From the NCBI GenBank assembly GCA_016710075.1, contig JADJLO010000028.1, positions 10,582 through 74,581 of the forward strand: a stretch of 64,000 bases of DNA, given 5' to 3'. Source of the DNA: Acidobacteriota bacterium (GTDB lineage: Bacteria; Acidobacteriota; Blastocatellia; RBC074). Below are positions 52,345-62,919 of the stretch, in pieces; within the stretch, counting starts at the first letter, position 1; each line of letters starts with the position of its first letter. The notes below the pieces were generated by a model. It was not told where the DNA came from. It saw only the letters and a program-made list of their open reading frames with translations, and ran no database searches. Both the position numbers and the translations under genes were made by a program.

Positions 52345-52382
52345 CTGACGGCCACGAAAGCAATATTAATCGTGGCCGTCAG
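52345..52382 (-). terminator. Terminator of the M48 protease gene
   Basis: A perfect 13-bp stem, CTGACGGCCACGA (52345-52357) with TCGTGGCCGTCAG (52370-52382), 12-nt loop. On the minus strand it is followed by TCTTATAAATGATGAATTTT. It lies 15 nt after the stop. Confidence 0.85.
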
Positions 52383-52396
52383 AGGTATGAAGGGTT

Positions 52397-53825
<1,429 letters not shown>

Positions 53826-53874
53826 CCCACAAACCTCCAAGCAGTTTGGCGCCGGAGATCGCCAACATTACAGT

Positions 53875-54531
53875 TCATTGAGCGCGCTTTGAGAACGAGC
53901 GATACAATCCGGAAGCGAATTTGATCACCATTTTGCGCGGAATAAAACGTTGGGCGACAACCATCAGCTTGTTTCCAAAGCCGGGGACAGATACCGGCTG
54001 ACCGTCTTTCAACGCCTTCAAGCCGATTTCGACGACTTCAGCGGCAGTCTGCACGGGTCTGCCGCCTCTTTTAAAATTCGAAGTGCCGGCGACGGTTTGA
54101 AAATTGGATTCCGTTGGTCCCGGACAGAGAGTCATGACACGGACACCGTATTCGCCGCATTCAGCCGACAAGGCATCACCGAAGCTCAGGACGAATGCTT
54201 TTGTTGCCGCATAGACGGCGAAATAGGGAATGCCCTGAAATGCGGCTGTTGAAGCGACCTGCATAATCGCTCCGGCACGACGCTCGGCCATCGGCTGCAG
54301 GAAGAGCCATGTTAATGAAACAAGGGCGTCGATGTTGAGCCGGATCATCTCCATCTGCTTTTCGAGCGTGAGGTCTATGAAATCGCCCACGGCGCCGAAT
54401 CCGGCATTGTTGATCAGCAGATCGATCTGAAGTCCCCGGCCTTCGGTTTCGTCGAATATCTGCTGCGGAGCAGATGCCTGATCGAGGTCGGCGGCGATGA
54501 CGCTGACCTCGATGCCATGTTTCGAGAGATT
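53875..54531 (-). pseudogene. Short-chain dehydrogenase/reductase lacking its N-terminus
   Basis: From the left of a TAA at 54532-54534 the frame reads LSKHGIEVSVIAADLDQASA, IDLLINNAGFGAVGDFIDL, MQVASTAAFQGIPYFAVYAATKAFVLSFG (catalytic Ser and YxxxK), and VMTLCPGPTESNF to 53875. This is the DltE/YqjQ-like group. The first 45-50 residues, containing TGxxxGIG for NAD(P), are missing: the sequence runs straight into the stop of the next gene, 7 nt away. ATG 54390 would start after the whole cofactor-binding unit. Probably inactive. Confidence 0.85.
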
Positions 54532-54538
54532 TTAGATT

Positions 54539-55513
54539 TCAGTTGAAATTCAGTTCGATTCCGGCGCGAACCGAGTGCTCCCTGATTTTTGTCAAAACCT
54601 CGATGGCCAGAGCCAGAGCCCTGCGCCCTTCGGCGCCGCTGACCAGCGGGGGAGTCTTTGATCGAACCGAATCAAGGAATGATTCTATCTCGGATAAGAG
54701 CGGTTCGCGTTTGGGAATCTCGATTCCGCCGGCGATTATTTCCGGCAATGTCCCTGGGACGCCGGGCGGCACGAGTTTGCATTGCATTACCTGCTGCTCG
54801 GCGAAATCGATTGAGTAATATTCATTCGGCTGAAATATTCTCAGTTTGCGCAATCGCTCACCCGAAACGCGGCTGGCGGTGATGTTGGCAATACAGCCGT
54901 CGGCGAATTCCAGCCTCGCATTGGCAAGGTCGATTTTTGGCGTCAGGATCGGGATGCCGACCGCTTCGACCTTGACCACTTCGCTACTGACGAGGCTGGA
55001 GATGATGTCAAGCTCGTGGACCATGAGATCCATGACGACGTCGATATCCAGCGAGCGCATCGTGAAGATCCCCATTCGATGGGCCTCGAAGAATCGTGGC
55101 TTGTTGATATGCTGCTGCATCGCTCTGAATGCGGGGTTGAATCGCTCGATGTGCCCGACCTGAAAAACGACTCCTTTGGAGTCCGCAATGCGAATCATCT
55201 CATCCGCCTCTTCGAGAGTGCGGGAGATCGGCTTCTCAACCAGCACATGGATCCCCGCTTCAAGGCAGGCGCAGGTGATCTCGTGATGGTTTACCGTGGG
55301 CGTGGCCACACTGACTGCCTCCACCTCACCGAGCAACTCACGGTAATCCTTGATATACCTGACGCCGTATTTTTCAGCAATCGCACGGCCGTTGGTCTCG
55401 TTGTTGTCGCAGACCGCTACAAGATTTGAACCTTCCAGTGATGCATAAATGCGGGCATGTTCGCGTCCCAGATGGCCGACGCCGATTACTGCCGTTCTCA
55501 ATTTATCGGTCAT
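54539..55513 (-). CDS. Gfo/Idh/MocA family oxidoreductase
   Basis: 324 aa, cytosolic. NAD motif AVIGVGHLGREHARIYASL, ATPTVNHHEITCACLEAGIHVLVEKPIS with the conserved EKP, and VVMDLMVHELDIISSLV with the catalytic His region. This variant resembles dehydrogenases found beside lipid A genes (UDP-GlcNAc 3-dehydrogenase, GnnA-like), but no lpx gene is present here; the nearest envelope genes are the ArnT-like transferase (divergent) and the heptose genes 10 kb away. Substrate is inference only. Confidence 0.85.
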   Translation of the reverse strand: MTDKLRTAVIGVGHLGREHARIYASLEGSNLVAVCDNNETNGRAIAEKYGVRYIKDYRELLGEVEAVSVATPTVNHHEITCACLEAGIHVLVEKPISRTLEEADEMIRIADSKGVVFQVGHIERFNPAFRAMQQHINKPRFFEAHRMGIFTMRSLDIDVVMDLMVHELDIISSLVSSEVVKVEAVGIPILTPKIDLANARLEFADGCIANITASRVSGERLRKLRIFQPNEYYSIDFAEQQVMQCKLVPPGVPGTLPEIIAGGIEIPKREPLLSEIESFLDSVRSKTPPLVSGAEGRRALALAIEVLTKIREHSVRAGIELNFN

Positions 55514-55616
55514 AGAATTGGTCAGAGCTCCATTTGCAACAAGTTTAATGTTTAAGGGTTATTTCAAGTTTTCGGCTCGCAGTGTTAATCTGAAAGCTTA
55601 ATCCCTATCTTGAGAT

Positions 55617-57341
55617 TTGAAGTTTATCATTTCAACTGTGGAAGATCGCAATCATACCAAAATAGAAGATCAAAAGGACCCTCTGGCCGGCCATCTCGTC
55701 GCGCTGGCGATTTTGTGCGGGCTCATGTTTTTTTTCGGCATCGGGCGGTTGCCGCTGATCGGCCCGGATGAGCCACGCTACGCCGAAGTGGCGCGTGAGA
55801 TGTTTCTCTCGGGCGACTGGATAACGCCCCGGCTCGGAGGCATCAACTGGTTCGAGAAGCCGGCGCTGACTTACTGGCTCTCCGCGGCAGGATACAAATT
55901 GTTCGGCGTCTCGGAGTTCTCGGCGAGGTTCGGAATTGCGCTGACCGCCGCGGCCGGAGTCTTTCTGCTCTATTTCTTCGGCAGGCGAATCCGCTCGGCG
56001 CGATTCGGCTATCTTGCCGCTTCGGTCCTGGTTACCTGCGGGCTCTGGCCGGCGTTTGCTCGTGGCGCGACTTTCGATCTGCCGGTTTCAGTGGCGATGC
56101 TGCTTGCGCTGTTGAGCTTTTTTGTCTGGGAAGGGGATTCAGAATCGGCAACCGGGCGCAACCGTTTCTGGTGGCTTTTCTGTTTTGCGCTCGGTCTGGC
56201 AGTGCTGGCGAAAGGGCTGATCGGTATTGTTCTGCCTTGTGCCATTGTCGTTGCCTGGCTGCTCATAACGAGAAGGCTTAAAATTATCTTCAGTCCATTT
56301 TTGCTCGCGGTTGGGACGATGATTTTTCTGGCGACCGCAGCCATCTGGTATGGACCCGTAATCGCGCGTCACGGCAGAGTGTTCATCGACGAGTTCTTCA
56401 TCGCTCACCACTTCCAGCGATATTTAAGCAACAAGTATCGCCATCCGCAGCCGGTCTATTTCTTCATTCTGGTTGTGCTGGCGGGCAGTTTCCCCTGGTT
56501 GATCTATCTTTGCTCTAGCGCCTGGCAGACGATAAAAAACTGGAGAGAGCGCTTCGACCCGGTGAGTGACAAGTGGCGGATTTTTCTCTGGCTGTGGGTG
56601 CTGATTCCGGTCATCTTCTTCTCATTTTCGGGTTCAAAGCTGCCGGGCTACATCCTTCCCGTATTTCCCGCGGTTGCGATGATCGTCGCTCTTGAACTGG
56701 AGAAGTGGTGGGATGCTGCCGGGGCACCGAAATATCTCGACTGGGTGGTGGTGACATCAGCCGCTTTAATCTTCATTGTCGCGATTGTCGTGGCGCTTGG
56801 CGGAGAGCGGTATTTCGGCATGAACTTGATGCAGTCGTTCACCATCGCGGCCATCGCCATTGTCACCGTGGTAGTCTATCACTTCGTCTGGTTTCTCATC
56901 GGCGGCGGGGCGGCGACAAATATACTGCCTTTTGGCATCGCTTTGATCCTCATGGCGTCGATCAGCATCCTCTCACCGGTGCTCTCTGAGCGCGAATCTC
57001 TGCGCGACCTTTCATTGAAGGCAAGGGAACTGGCGCAGCCCGGTGAGCGGCTGGTCTTCTATATCAACCAGGATAACGGAATTAATTTTTACGCCACCGA
57101 CCTGCCGTTGCGGGATGAACGGTCTGAGCTCCTGACACCAATGAGGCCGGAAAAAATCCTTATGCTGATGAAAGATAACAAGGCTGAGAGCTTTCTCGTT
57201 CTTTCGCGCCGCGAATGGAGCGGCAGCCTGACATACGGTGGATTCCTCAAAGTCGAGCAGCTCGGCCAGCAGCGACAGAGCGTCAAGTGCTCGCCCGTTT
57301 GCGACTGGCTGCTTTACAGAGTCAGAGAAAATTTGAAGTGA
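55617..57341 (+). CDS. ArnT/PMT-like glycosyltransferase family 39 membrane protein
   Basis: 574 aa, about 12 helices. The N-terminal loop GRLPLIGPDEPRYAEVAREMF has the catalytic Asp-Glu of GT-C enzymes; GDWITPRLGGINWFEKPALTYWLSAAGYKLFG is the ArnT signature. It transfers a sugar from an undecaprenyl-phosphate carrier to lipid A or another envelope acceptor on the periplasmic side. Start: TTG 55617 is in frame but unsupported by a strong ribosome site; a GTG about 21 nt later is possible. Followed by a 9-bp inverted array. Confidence 0.88.
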   Translation: MKFIISTVEDRNHTKIEDQKDPLAGHLVALAILCGLMFFFGIGRLPLIGPDEPRYAEVAREMFLSGDWITPRLGGINWFEKPALTYWLSAAGYKLFGVSEFSARFGIALTAAAGVFLLYFFGRRIRSARFGYLAASVLVTCGLWPAFARGATFDLPVSVAMLLALLSFFVWEGDSESATGRNRFWWLFCFALGLAVLAKGLIGIVLPCAIVVAWLLITRRLKIIFSPFLLAVGTMIFLATAAIWYGPVIARHGRVFIDEFFIAHHFQRYLSNKYRHPQPVYFFILVVLAGSFPWLIYLCSSAWQTIKNWRERFDPVSDKWRIFLWLWVLIPVIFFSFSGSKLPGYILPVFPAVAMIVALELEKWWDAAGAPKYLDWVVVTSAALIFIVAIVVALGGERYFGMNLMQSFTIAAIAIVTVVVYHFVWFLIGGGAATNILPFGIALILMASISILSPVLSERESLRDLSLKARELAQPGERLVFYINQDNGINFYATDLPLRDERSELLTPMRPEKILMLMKDNKAESFLVLSRREWSGSLTYGGFLKVEQLGQQRQSVKCSPVCDWLLYRVRENLK

Positions 57342-57342
57342 T

Positions 57343-57540
57343 AAGAAGAAGAGAAGAAAGAGAGATTACGAAACAGACGAAATAAACGAAACAGACGAAA
57401 ATTATTCAGGCACTGATTAGCCGGGATCCTCCAGGTAATCAGTAGCCATCATAGACACAACTTATTTTTACCATTTGATGATTTTCGTCTGTTTCGTTTA
57501 TTTCGTCTGTTTCGTATTCTCTCTTTATCTCTCTTTCCTC
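57343..57540. repeat. 9-bp repeat array with inverted partner (family B, copy 3, best preserved)
   Basis: Left arm (57343-57402): AGAAGAAGAGAAGAAAGAGA, then TTACGAAACAGA, CGAAATAAA, CGAAACAGA, CGAAA. Right arm (57481-57540): TTTTCGTCTGTTTCGTTTAT, then TTCGTCTGTTTCG, TATTCTCTC. The loop is about 78 nt. It occupies the whole spacer between the ArnT-like gene and hslO, ending beside the ribosome site. Confidence 0.92.
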
Positions 57541-57554
57541 ATTCAGGAGAACTT

Positions 57555-58481
57555 GTGGATTTACGTGAAGATCATATGATACAGGCGACTGCGGCCGATT
57601 CGACGATCAGGTTGATATCGGCGGTGACGACAAATCTTGTAGCGGAGGCGTGTCGCCGGCACGGTGCCACGCCGACAGCCTCGGCCGCGCTGGGACGAGC
57701 GCTCACGGGCGCGCTGCTGTTGGGCCGGACGTTCAAGGATCTGGAATACATGACCATCAGGTTCCAGTGCGAAGGGCCGATCGGGGGGATTGTTGCCGAG
57801 GCCAGCGCTCATGGAACTGTTCGCGGCTATGTGAAAAATCCGCTGGCGGAGGTTCCGCTTAATCAAATGGGCAAGCTCGATGTCAGCGGGATTGTCGGTA
57901 AAGGGATGCTTTATGTGATTCGTGAAGCGGGTTTTGAGATAGGCCTCATGAAAGAACCGTACTACGGCTCGGTGTCGATCGTTTCCGGCGAGATTGCGGA
58001 AGATCTGACCCACTACCTTGCTACTTCCGAGCAGATCAATTCGGCCGTGTCGCTTGGAGTCTTCGTTGAATCGGGGATTGAAACCGGTCAGGAACGGGTG
58101 ACGGCTTCAGGTGGATATCTGATTCAGGTGATGCCGGGGGCTGATCCTGAAACCGTAGCTGCGATCGAGGCCGCCGTGACTGCGGCCCCTCACGTGACCG
58201 ATCTGATCCGCGGCGGCGCCGGAGCCGCTGCCATTCTCGAAGAAGCTCTCGGCCCCATCAGCTTCGATGTGCTGGAGACTCACCCGGTAGAGTTCCGCTG
58301 CAAGTGCTCATACGACCGCGCAGTGAGCATAGTTACTGCGCTAGGGCGCGACGAGGTCGAGGACATGCTCGCCAAGGATCGTGGAGCCGAACTGACCTGC
58401 CATTTCTGCAGCTCGGTCTATTATCTCAACGAGGCTGCACTGCACGAAATTCTCAACCCGTCCGAGCAGATGCTGATGTAA
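57555..58481 (+). CDS. hslO: Redox-regulated chaperone Hsp33
   Basis: 308 aa. GTG 57555 has AGGAGA 5 nt upstream. Core fold: RHGATPTASAALGRALTGALLLG, IRFQCEGPIGGIVAEASAHG, VRGYVKNP and LMKEPYYGSVSIVSGEIAEDL. The C-terminal redox switch has the CxC (FRCKCSYDRA) and CxxC (LTCHFCSSVYYL) pair, 30 residues apart, which hold zinc when reduced and unfold on oxidation to activate the chaperone. Cytosolic oxidative-stress holdase. Confidence 0.95.
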   Translation: MDLREDHMIQATAADSTIRLISAVTTNLVAEACRRHGATPTASAALGRALTGALLLGRTFKDLEYMTIRFQCEGPIGGIVAEASAHGTVRGYVKNPLAEVPLNQMGKLDVSGIVGKGMLYVIREAGFEIGLMKEPYYGSVSIVSGEIAEDLTHYLATSEQINSAVSLGVFVESGIETGQERVTASGGYLIQVMPGADPETVAAIEAAVTAAPHVTDLIRGGAGAAAILEEALGPISFDVLETHPVEFRCKCSYDRAVSIVTALGRDEVEDMLAKDRGAELTCHFCSSVYYLNEAALHEILNPSEQMLM

Positions 58482-58518
58482 TGTAATTGAAGGCCGGCTT
58501 TATGGGCGATCTTCAAGT

Positions 58519-60843
58519 TTAGTCTTCCGTAGTCTCGAACGTGCGGTCGAGGTGTGATGAGAGTGAGGCGCGCCAGCCATTCTCCAAAGCCTCGACTGAT
58601 CCTTCGATCAGGATTTCTCCATCCGATTCGATTCTCAATTCAGATCCGCCGGTAGTTCCTATCAGACAGCAAGCCGCGCCTGATTGGGTGGCGATTGCTT
58701 TCACCTGCTCGACATTTTCGGGCTTGACGCTGAGCAGAATGCGCGAGGGCGACTCGCCGAAGAGCAATGCCGTTGTCTCTTTCAGACCGGATGCCTGGGC
58801 ATGGCCGGTGAGGTCGACTTTTGCTCCGATGGCGTCCTTGCGATAGCTCGAAAAACAGCTTTCGGCAAGTGCCACGGCGAGGCCGCCTTCCGAGCAATCG
58901 TGAGCCGAGCTGACCAGTCCGGAACGTATCGCTTTGAGGCATGCGTCCTGAACTGCTTTCTCGGACTCAAGGTCAAGTCGTGGGACAGCGCCCGAGACCT
59001 CGCCGCAGACCATCGAGAGAAGTTCACCGGCTCCAAGATCGTTTCCGCTGATTCCAAGCAGGATGATCGCATCGCCTTCAGCCTTAAACCCCTGGGTGGT
59101 GATGTCGTTCAGCTCTTCTATGATGCCGAGCATTCCGATGACCGGAGTCGAATAGACGCCGCGCCCTTCGGTCTCGTTGTAGAGGCTGACATTGCCGCCC
59201 GTCACTGGCGTTCCGAAAGACCGGCAGGCTTCTGCAATGCCGTCGACCGTTTCGCTGAATGCCCACATGATTTCCGGTCGCTCGGGGCTGGCGAAATTCA
59301 GACAGTTGGTGACGGCAAGAGGTTTGGCTCCGCTGCAGACAACATTGCGCGCAGATTCGGCGACGGCCAGCTTAGCGCCTTCCTTCGGATTGAGGTGGCT
59401 GTAGCGCCCGTTGCAGTCCAGTGACATCGCCAGCGACCGGCGCGTCTCTTTAACCCTGATCACTGCCGCATCGGAGCCCGGAAGAACTACCGTGTTTGTC
59501 CTCACCATGTGATCGTACTGGCGATAGACCCATTCTTTCGAGGCGATGTCGGGTTGATCCAGCAGCCGGCGCAAAACCTCAGTCATCAGCGCGGATGGCT
59601 GTGTGTAGCTGGTTTCGCCCGCCAGCTTTTTCAAGCCGGCTGATATCTTCGGTGCAACGTCGTCTGAGCTTATTTCAAAACTCTTCTGCGGCCGTTCATA
59701 TTTAGGGGCCTCGTCCGTCAGAGCAGAGTTGGGTATCTCGGCCTCGACGACTCCACGATGAATCACGCGAAGTTTCTGATTGTCGGTGACGCGGCCGATG
59801 ATTACCGCGTCCAGATCCCAGCGCTCGAAGATTTCGAGCACCTGACGCTCACGCCCCTTTTCAGAAACGATCAGCATGCGTTCCTGCGATTCCGAGAGCA
59901 TCATCTCGTACGCGGTCATGCCGGTCTCGCGCTGCGGAACCAGGTCCAGATCGATTTCTATTCCAGTTCCAGCGCGGGCTCCCATCTCGCATGAACTCGA
60001 AGTCAGCCCTGCTGCGCCCATATCCTGGATTCCAACGATGGCTCCAGAGCGCATGGCTTCAAGGCAGGCTTCCAGCAGAAGCTTCTCGGAGAACGGATCG
60101 CCGACCTGGACTGTAGGACGTTTCTCCATCGCCGCTTCATCGAACTCCGCAGATGCCATGGTCGCGCCGTGAATCCCGTCCCGGCCGGTCTTCGCTCCGA
60201 CGTAGATGACTGAATTGCCGATGCCCTCGGCTTTGCCGTAAAAAATCTGCTCGCGCCTGACCAGACCAAGAGCGAAAGCATTGACCAGCGGATTGAGTGA
60301 ATAACAATCCGAGAAATAGACCTCGCCGCCGATCGTCGGGACACCGAAAGCGTTTCCGTAATCGCCGATACCCTTGACCACGCCGGCTATGATCCTGCGG
60401 TTCCGCTTGACCGCTTTCCGGGACTTTTCATCCTTGATGTCTTCATCGCGGATCGGCCCGAATCGCAGGCTGTTCATCGCCGCCACCGGCCGGGCGCCCA
60501 TCGTGAAGATGTCGCGCAGAATGCCGCCCACTCCCGTAGCCGCGCCCTGATAGGGCTCGATGAATGAAGGATGGTTGTGCGATTCGATCTTGAACGCCAC
60601 ACACCAGCCGTCGCCGATGTCCACGATTCCGGCATTTTCGCCGGGACCCTGAACCATGCATTCTCCCTCTACCGGCAGGCGTTTGAGATGAATTCTTGAA
60701 GATTTGTAGGAACAATGCTCGGACCACATCACCGAAAAGATGCCAAGTTCTGTGAAGGATGGCTCGCGCCCCAGCAAACGTTTGATGCGATCGTATTCTT
60801 CCGGCGTCAGATTGTGCTGCTCGATGATGTCAGGAGTAATCAT
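58519..60843 (-). CDS. purL: Phosphoribosylformylglycinamidine synthase, subunit PurL
   Basis: 774 aa, the small PurL form that works with separate PurQ and PurS. Motifs: MWSEHCSYKSSRIHLKRLP, VAFKIESHNHPSFIEPYQGAATGVGGILRDI, GAMTMASAEF-type (GATMASAEFDE), DMGAAGLTSSSCEMGARA and SAHDCSEGGLAVALAE. It converts FGAR to FGAM with ATP in purine synthesis. It follows purQ by 35 nt as one operon. PurS (about 80 aa) is not found nearby. Confidence 0.95.
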   Translation of the reverse strand: MITPDIIEQHNLTPEEYDRIKRLLGREPSFTELGIFSVMWSEHCSYKSSRIHLKRLPVEGECMVQGPGENAGIVDIGDGWCVAFKIESHNHPSFIEPYQGAATGVGGILRDIFTMGARPVAAMNSLRFGPIRDEDIKDEKSRKAVKRNRRIIAGVVKGIGDYGNAFGVPTIGGEVYFSDCYSLNPLVNAFALGLVRREQIFYGKAEGIGNSVIYVGAKTGRDGIHGATMASAEFDEAAMEKRPTVQVGDPFSEKLLLEACLEAMRSGAIVGIQDMGAAGLTSSSCEMGARAGTGIEIDLDLVPQRETGMTAYEMMLSESQERMLIVSEKGRERQVLEIFERWDLDAVIIGRVTDNQKLRVIHRGVVEAEIPNSALTDEAPKYERPQKSFEISSDDVAPKISAGLKKLAGETSYTQPSALMTEVLRRLLDQPDIASKEWVYRQYDHMVRTNTVVLPGSDAAVIRVKETRRSLAMSLDCNGRYSHLNPKEGAKLAVAESARNVVCSGAKPLAVTNCLNFASPERPEIMWAFSETVDGIAEACRSFGTPVTGGNVSLYNETEGRGVYSTPVIGMLGIIEELNDITTQGFKAEGDAIILLGISGNDLGAGELLSMVCGEVSGAVPRLDLESEKAVQDACLKAIRSGLVSSAHDCSEGGLAVALAESCFSSYRKDAIGAKVDLTGHAQASGLKETTALLFGESPSRILLSVKPENVEQVKAIATQSGAACCLIGTTGGSELRIESDGEILIEGSVEALENGWRASLSSHLDRTFETTED

Positions 60844-60878
60844 GTTTGAATGCTCAATTTGATAAAATGAAGGGTGGC

Positions 60879-61591
60879 TCAGGCACGAAGCTTGATTATT
60901 TCACGCAGGGAATCGGCCATGGAGAGGAATACTCCGCGGCCGTCATTGCTCCCGAGCAGGCTCTCCGAAGCTCTCTCAGGATGAGGCATCAGACCCAGCA
61001 CGTTGCGTTCGCGGTTACAGATGCCCGCAATGTTGTTGATCGAGCCGTTCGGGTTGGCTTCGAGGGTCGCTCCTCCGTCTTTATCGCAATATCTGAAGAT
61101 CACTCGCCCTTCACTCTCCAGTTCATCCAGTGTCCGGGCATCGCAGAAATAATTACCCTCACCGTGCGCAACCGGTATGCTCAGGACCTGGCCTTCTTTG
61201 TATGCCGATGTGAACGGGCTCTTGTTGTTCTCGACGCGAACGTTGAGATGGCCGCAAATGAATTTGAGATCGCGGTTTCGCAGCAGCGCACCGGGCAGCA
61301 GCCCCGCCTCGCACAGAATCTGAAAACCGTTGCAGATTCCCAGTACCAGACCGCCATCGCGGGCAAAATCCTGCACCGCGCGCATCACCGGAGAAAAACG
61401 CGCAATCGCGCCGGTTCGCAGATAATCGCCGTATGAAAATCCTCCCGGCAGAATTATCGCATCGCAGCGGTCAACCTCTTCTTCCTTATGCCAGATGAAA
61501 TCGACAGGCTGCCCAATGACCTTGCTGATCACGTGATATGTGTCATATGGTCGCAATTTGAGCCGGGAAAAACGACTACCCCAAACTTCAT
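60879..61591 (-). CDS. purQ: Phosphoribosylformylglycinamidine synthase, glutaminase subunit PurQ (frameshift near 5' end)
   Basis: ATG 61591 reads MKFGVVVFPGSNCDH, the exact PurQ N-terminus, then leaves frame; the rest continues DTYHVISKVIGQPVDF in the frame open from 61556 down to 60879. A 2-nt insertion (CATATG for CATG, near 61543-61547) restores it. Catalytic Cys in GICNGFQIL, His-Glu in MMPHPERA-like LMPHPERASE, and PGGFSYGDYLRTGAIARF are intact. Glutaminase that delivers ammonia to PurL. As disruption of purQ should require purine supply, an error in the sequence is a strong possibility. Confidence 0.9.
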
Positions 61592-61662
61592 TTGTGCTTT
61601 GTCCTTTGGCTTGTGGTGAGAACTAGCAAATATTTGTACTACATTGAATACTGAATGTCTAG

Positions 61663-61689
61663 AAAGGAGTTTAAACTTTAAACTCCTTT
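61663..61689. repeat. Perfect 27-nt palindrome AAAGGAGTTTAAA-C-TTTAAACTCCTTT
   Basis: Thirteen-bp arms with a single-base centre, built from family A heptamer sequence, between purQ and the zinc-ribbon gene. It could be a hairpin terminator/attenuator for either direction or an operator. No gene was seen in 61592-61839. Confidence 0.7.
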
Positions 61690-61839
61690 TCGATACAATT
61701 CAGGCTCAGAGCAGATGTTGACTCGATTGCAAATGTTAAGACCGATCATCATGATCTTTGGGGAGACTGTCCAAAACTCGACAGGCAGATATGCCGACAG
61801 CTGGTGATGGGGGGTGGGAGGGGGCGGACATCTCTCAAG

Positions 61840-62352
61840 ATGAAATTTATGAGATGCAATAAATGCGGAATTGAATTAAGGCCATTGGCTCATTTCTGCA
61901 GGAACTGCGGAGTTCCTGTGGACAATCCGTCTCAAGCGGAGCCGCCCTCATTTCGACAGACCGTCATCCTGCCGAAAACAGGAAGCCCCGCTCCTCTGGA
62001 ATCGGCCCCGGAAAAAGCCGTCATCCTGCCCATAAATGAGACGGTTATCGAGCAGACCGAAATCCTTGACAGGAACCTTATGCTGTCGCGCCATTCGGTC
62101 GAGGCCGATCATCTCTCCGGCGCCTTAAAGCCGCATGCCGAAACATCGCGAAAGACCGGTTCGATGGAACTGGACTCTGTCTTGCCGAATACCGAGATGC
62201 TCAAGCAGGAGTCAGATGCCAAGCCGTTTTTTACTTCAGTACTCGAAGGTCAGAACGGGAATCCGCAACACAAGCGGCTTCTCTCGATTATCCCTTTTTT
62301 GCTGATCGCCCTGATCCTGATCTTCATCTTCGCTTATATTGCAGCCAAATAA
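61840..62352 (+). CDS. Zinc-ribbon membrane protein of unknown function
   Basis: 170 aa from ATG 61840; in-frame starts at 61804 and 61849 are possible. An N-terminal zinc ribbon (CNKCGIELRPLAHFCRNCG) is followed by a 100-residue low-complexity linker (two near-repeats: TVILPKTGSP, AVILPINETV) and one C-terminal membrane helix (LLSIIPFLLIALILIFIFAYI). It is a tail-anchored layout seen in small zinc-ribbon proteins beside kinases in this phylum. 24 nt before the haemoglobin gene. Function unknown. Confidence 0.75.
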   Translation: MKFMRCNKCGIELRPLAHFCRNCGVPVDNPSQAEPPSFRQTVILPKTGSPAPLESAPEKAVILPINETVIEQTEILDRNLMLSRHSVEADHLSGALKPHAETSRKTGSMELDSVLPNTEMLKQESDAKPFFTSVLEGQNGNPQHKRLLSIIPFLLIALILIFIFAYIAAK

Positions 62353-62376
62353 ATTACTCGAGGTATTAATAAAAGA

Positions 62377-62760
62377 ATGACTGGAACCTTTTACGAGCAG
62401 ATTGGCGGACAGGATCAGGTCAAAAAGCTTGTCGACCTTTTTTATGATCTCATGGACACTCAACCGGAGGCATCCGGCATCCGGGCCCTGCATCCGGAGG
62501 ACCTGGCAGAGTCGCGAGAGAAACTCTACCTTTTTCTGGTCGGTTGGACGGGCGGCCCACCGTTGTACGTCGAACGCTACGGCCACCCGAGACTGCGCGC
62601 TCGACATCTGCCTTTTCCCATCGGAGAATCCGAACGCGATCAGTGGCTGTGGTGCATGAACAGGGCATTGCGTGAGACGGTTGAAGATAACCTGCTCAAA
62701 CACCAGCTCTCTCACGCTTTCTCACAGTTGGCCGATTTCATGCGAAACAAGGAAGGGTAG
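62377..62760 (+). CDS. Group II truncated haemoglobin (TrHbO-like)
   Basis: 127 aa. FYEQIGGQDQVKKLVDLFYDLM at the start, LFLVGWTGGPPLYVERYGHPRLRARHLPFPIG with the proximal His region, and RDQWLWCMNRALRETV with the Trp at G8 that defines group II. Binds O2/NO at haem; roles include oxygen or peroxide chemistry and nitrosative protection. Cytosolic. Preceded by the zinc-ribbon gene by 24 nt; probably cotranscribed. Confidence 0.92.
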   Translation: MTGTFYEQIGGQDQVKKLVDLFYDLMDTQPEASGIRALHPEDLAESREKLYLFLVGWTGGPPLYVERYGHPRLRARHLPFPIGESERDQWLWCMNRALRETVEDNLLKHQLSHAFSQLADFMRNKEG

Positions 62761-62916
62761 GGGGGAGACTACGAAACCGTACGAAAGTGCTGGAAGGTGA
62801 AGATGCATTTTATCCCTGCGTTATGTAATTCGGAGTTTTAAGTACATTGACCGCTTGAATTTATTTCGTCTGTTTCGTTTATTCCGTTTGTTTCGTAATC
62901 TATTCTTCTTCTTCTC
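62761..62916. repeat. 9-bp repeat array with inverted partner (family B, copy 4)
   Basis: Left arm (about 62764-62786) is worn: GGAGACTACGAAACCGTACG. Right arm (about 62858-62916) is well preserved: TTTATTTCGTCTGTTTCGTT, then TATTCCGTTTGTTTCGTAAT, ending beside the RNase Z start. Loop about 70 nt. Confidence 0.85.
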
Positions 62917-62919
62917 ATC

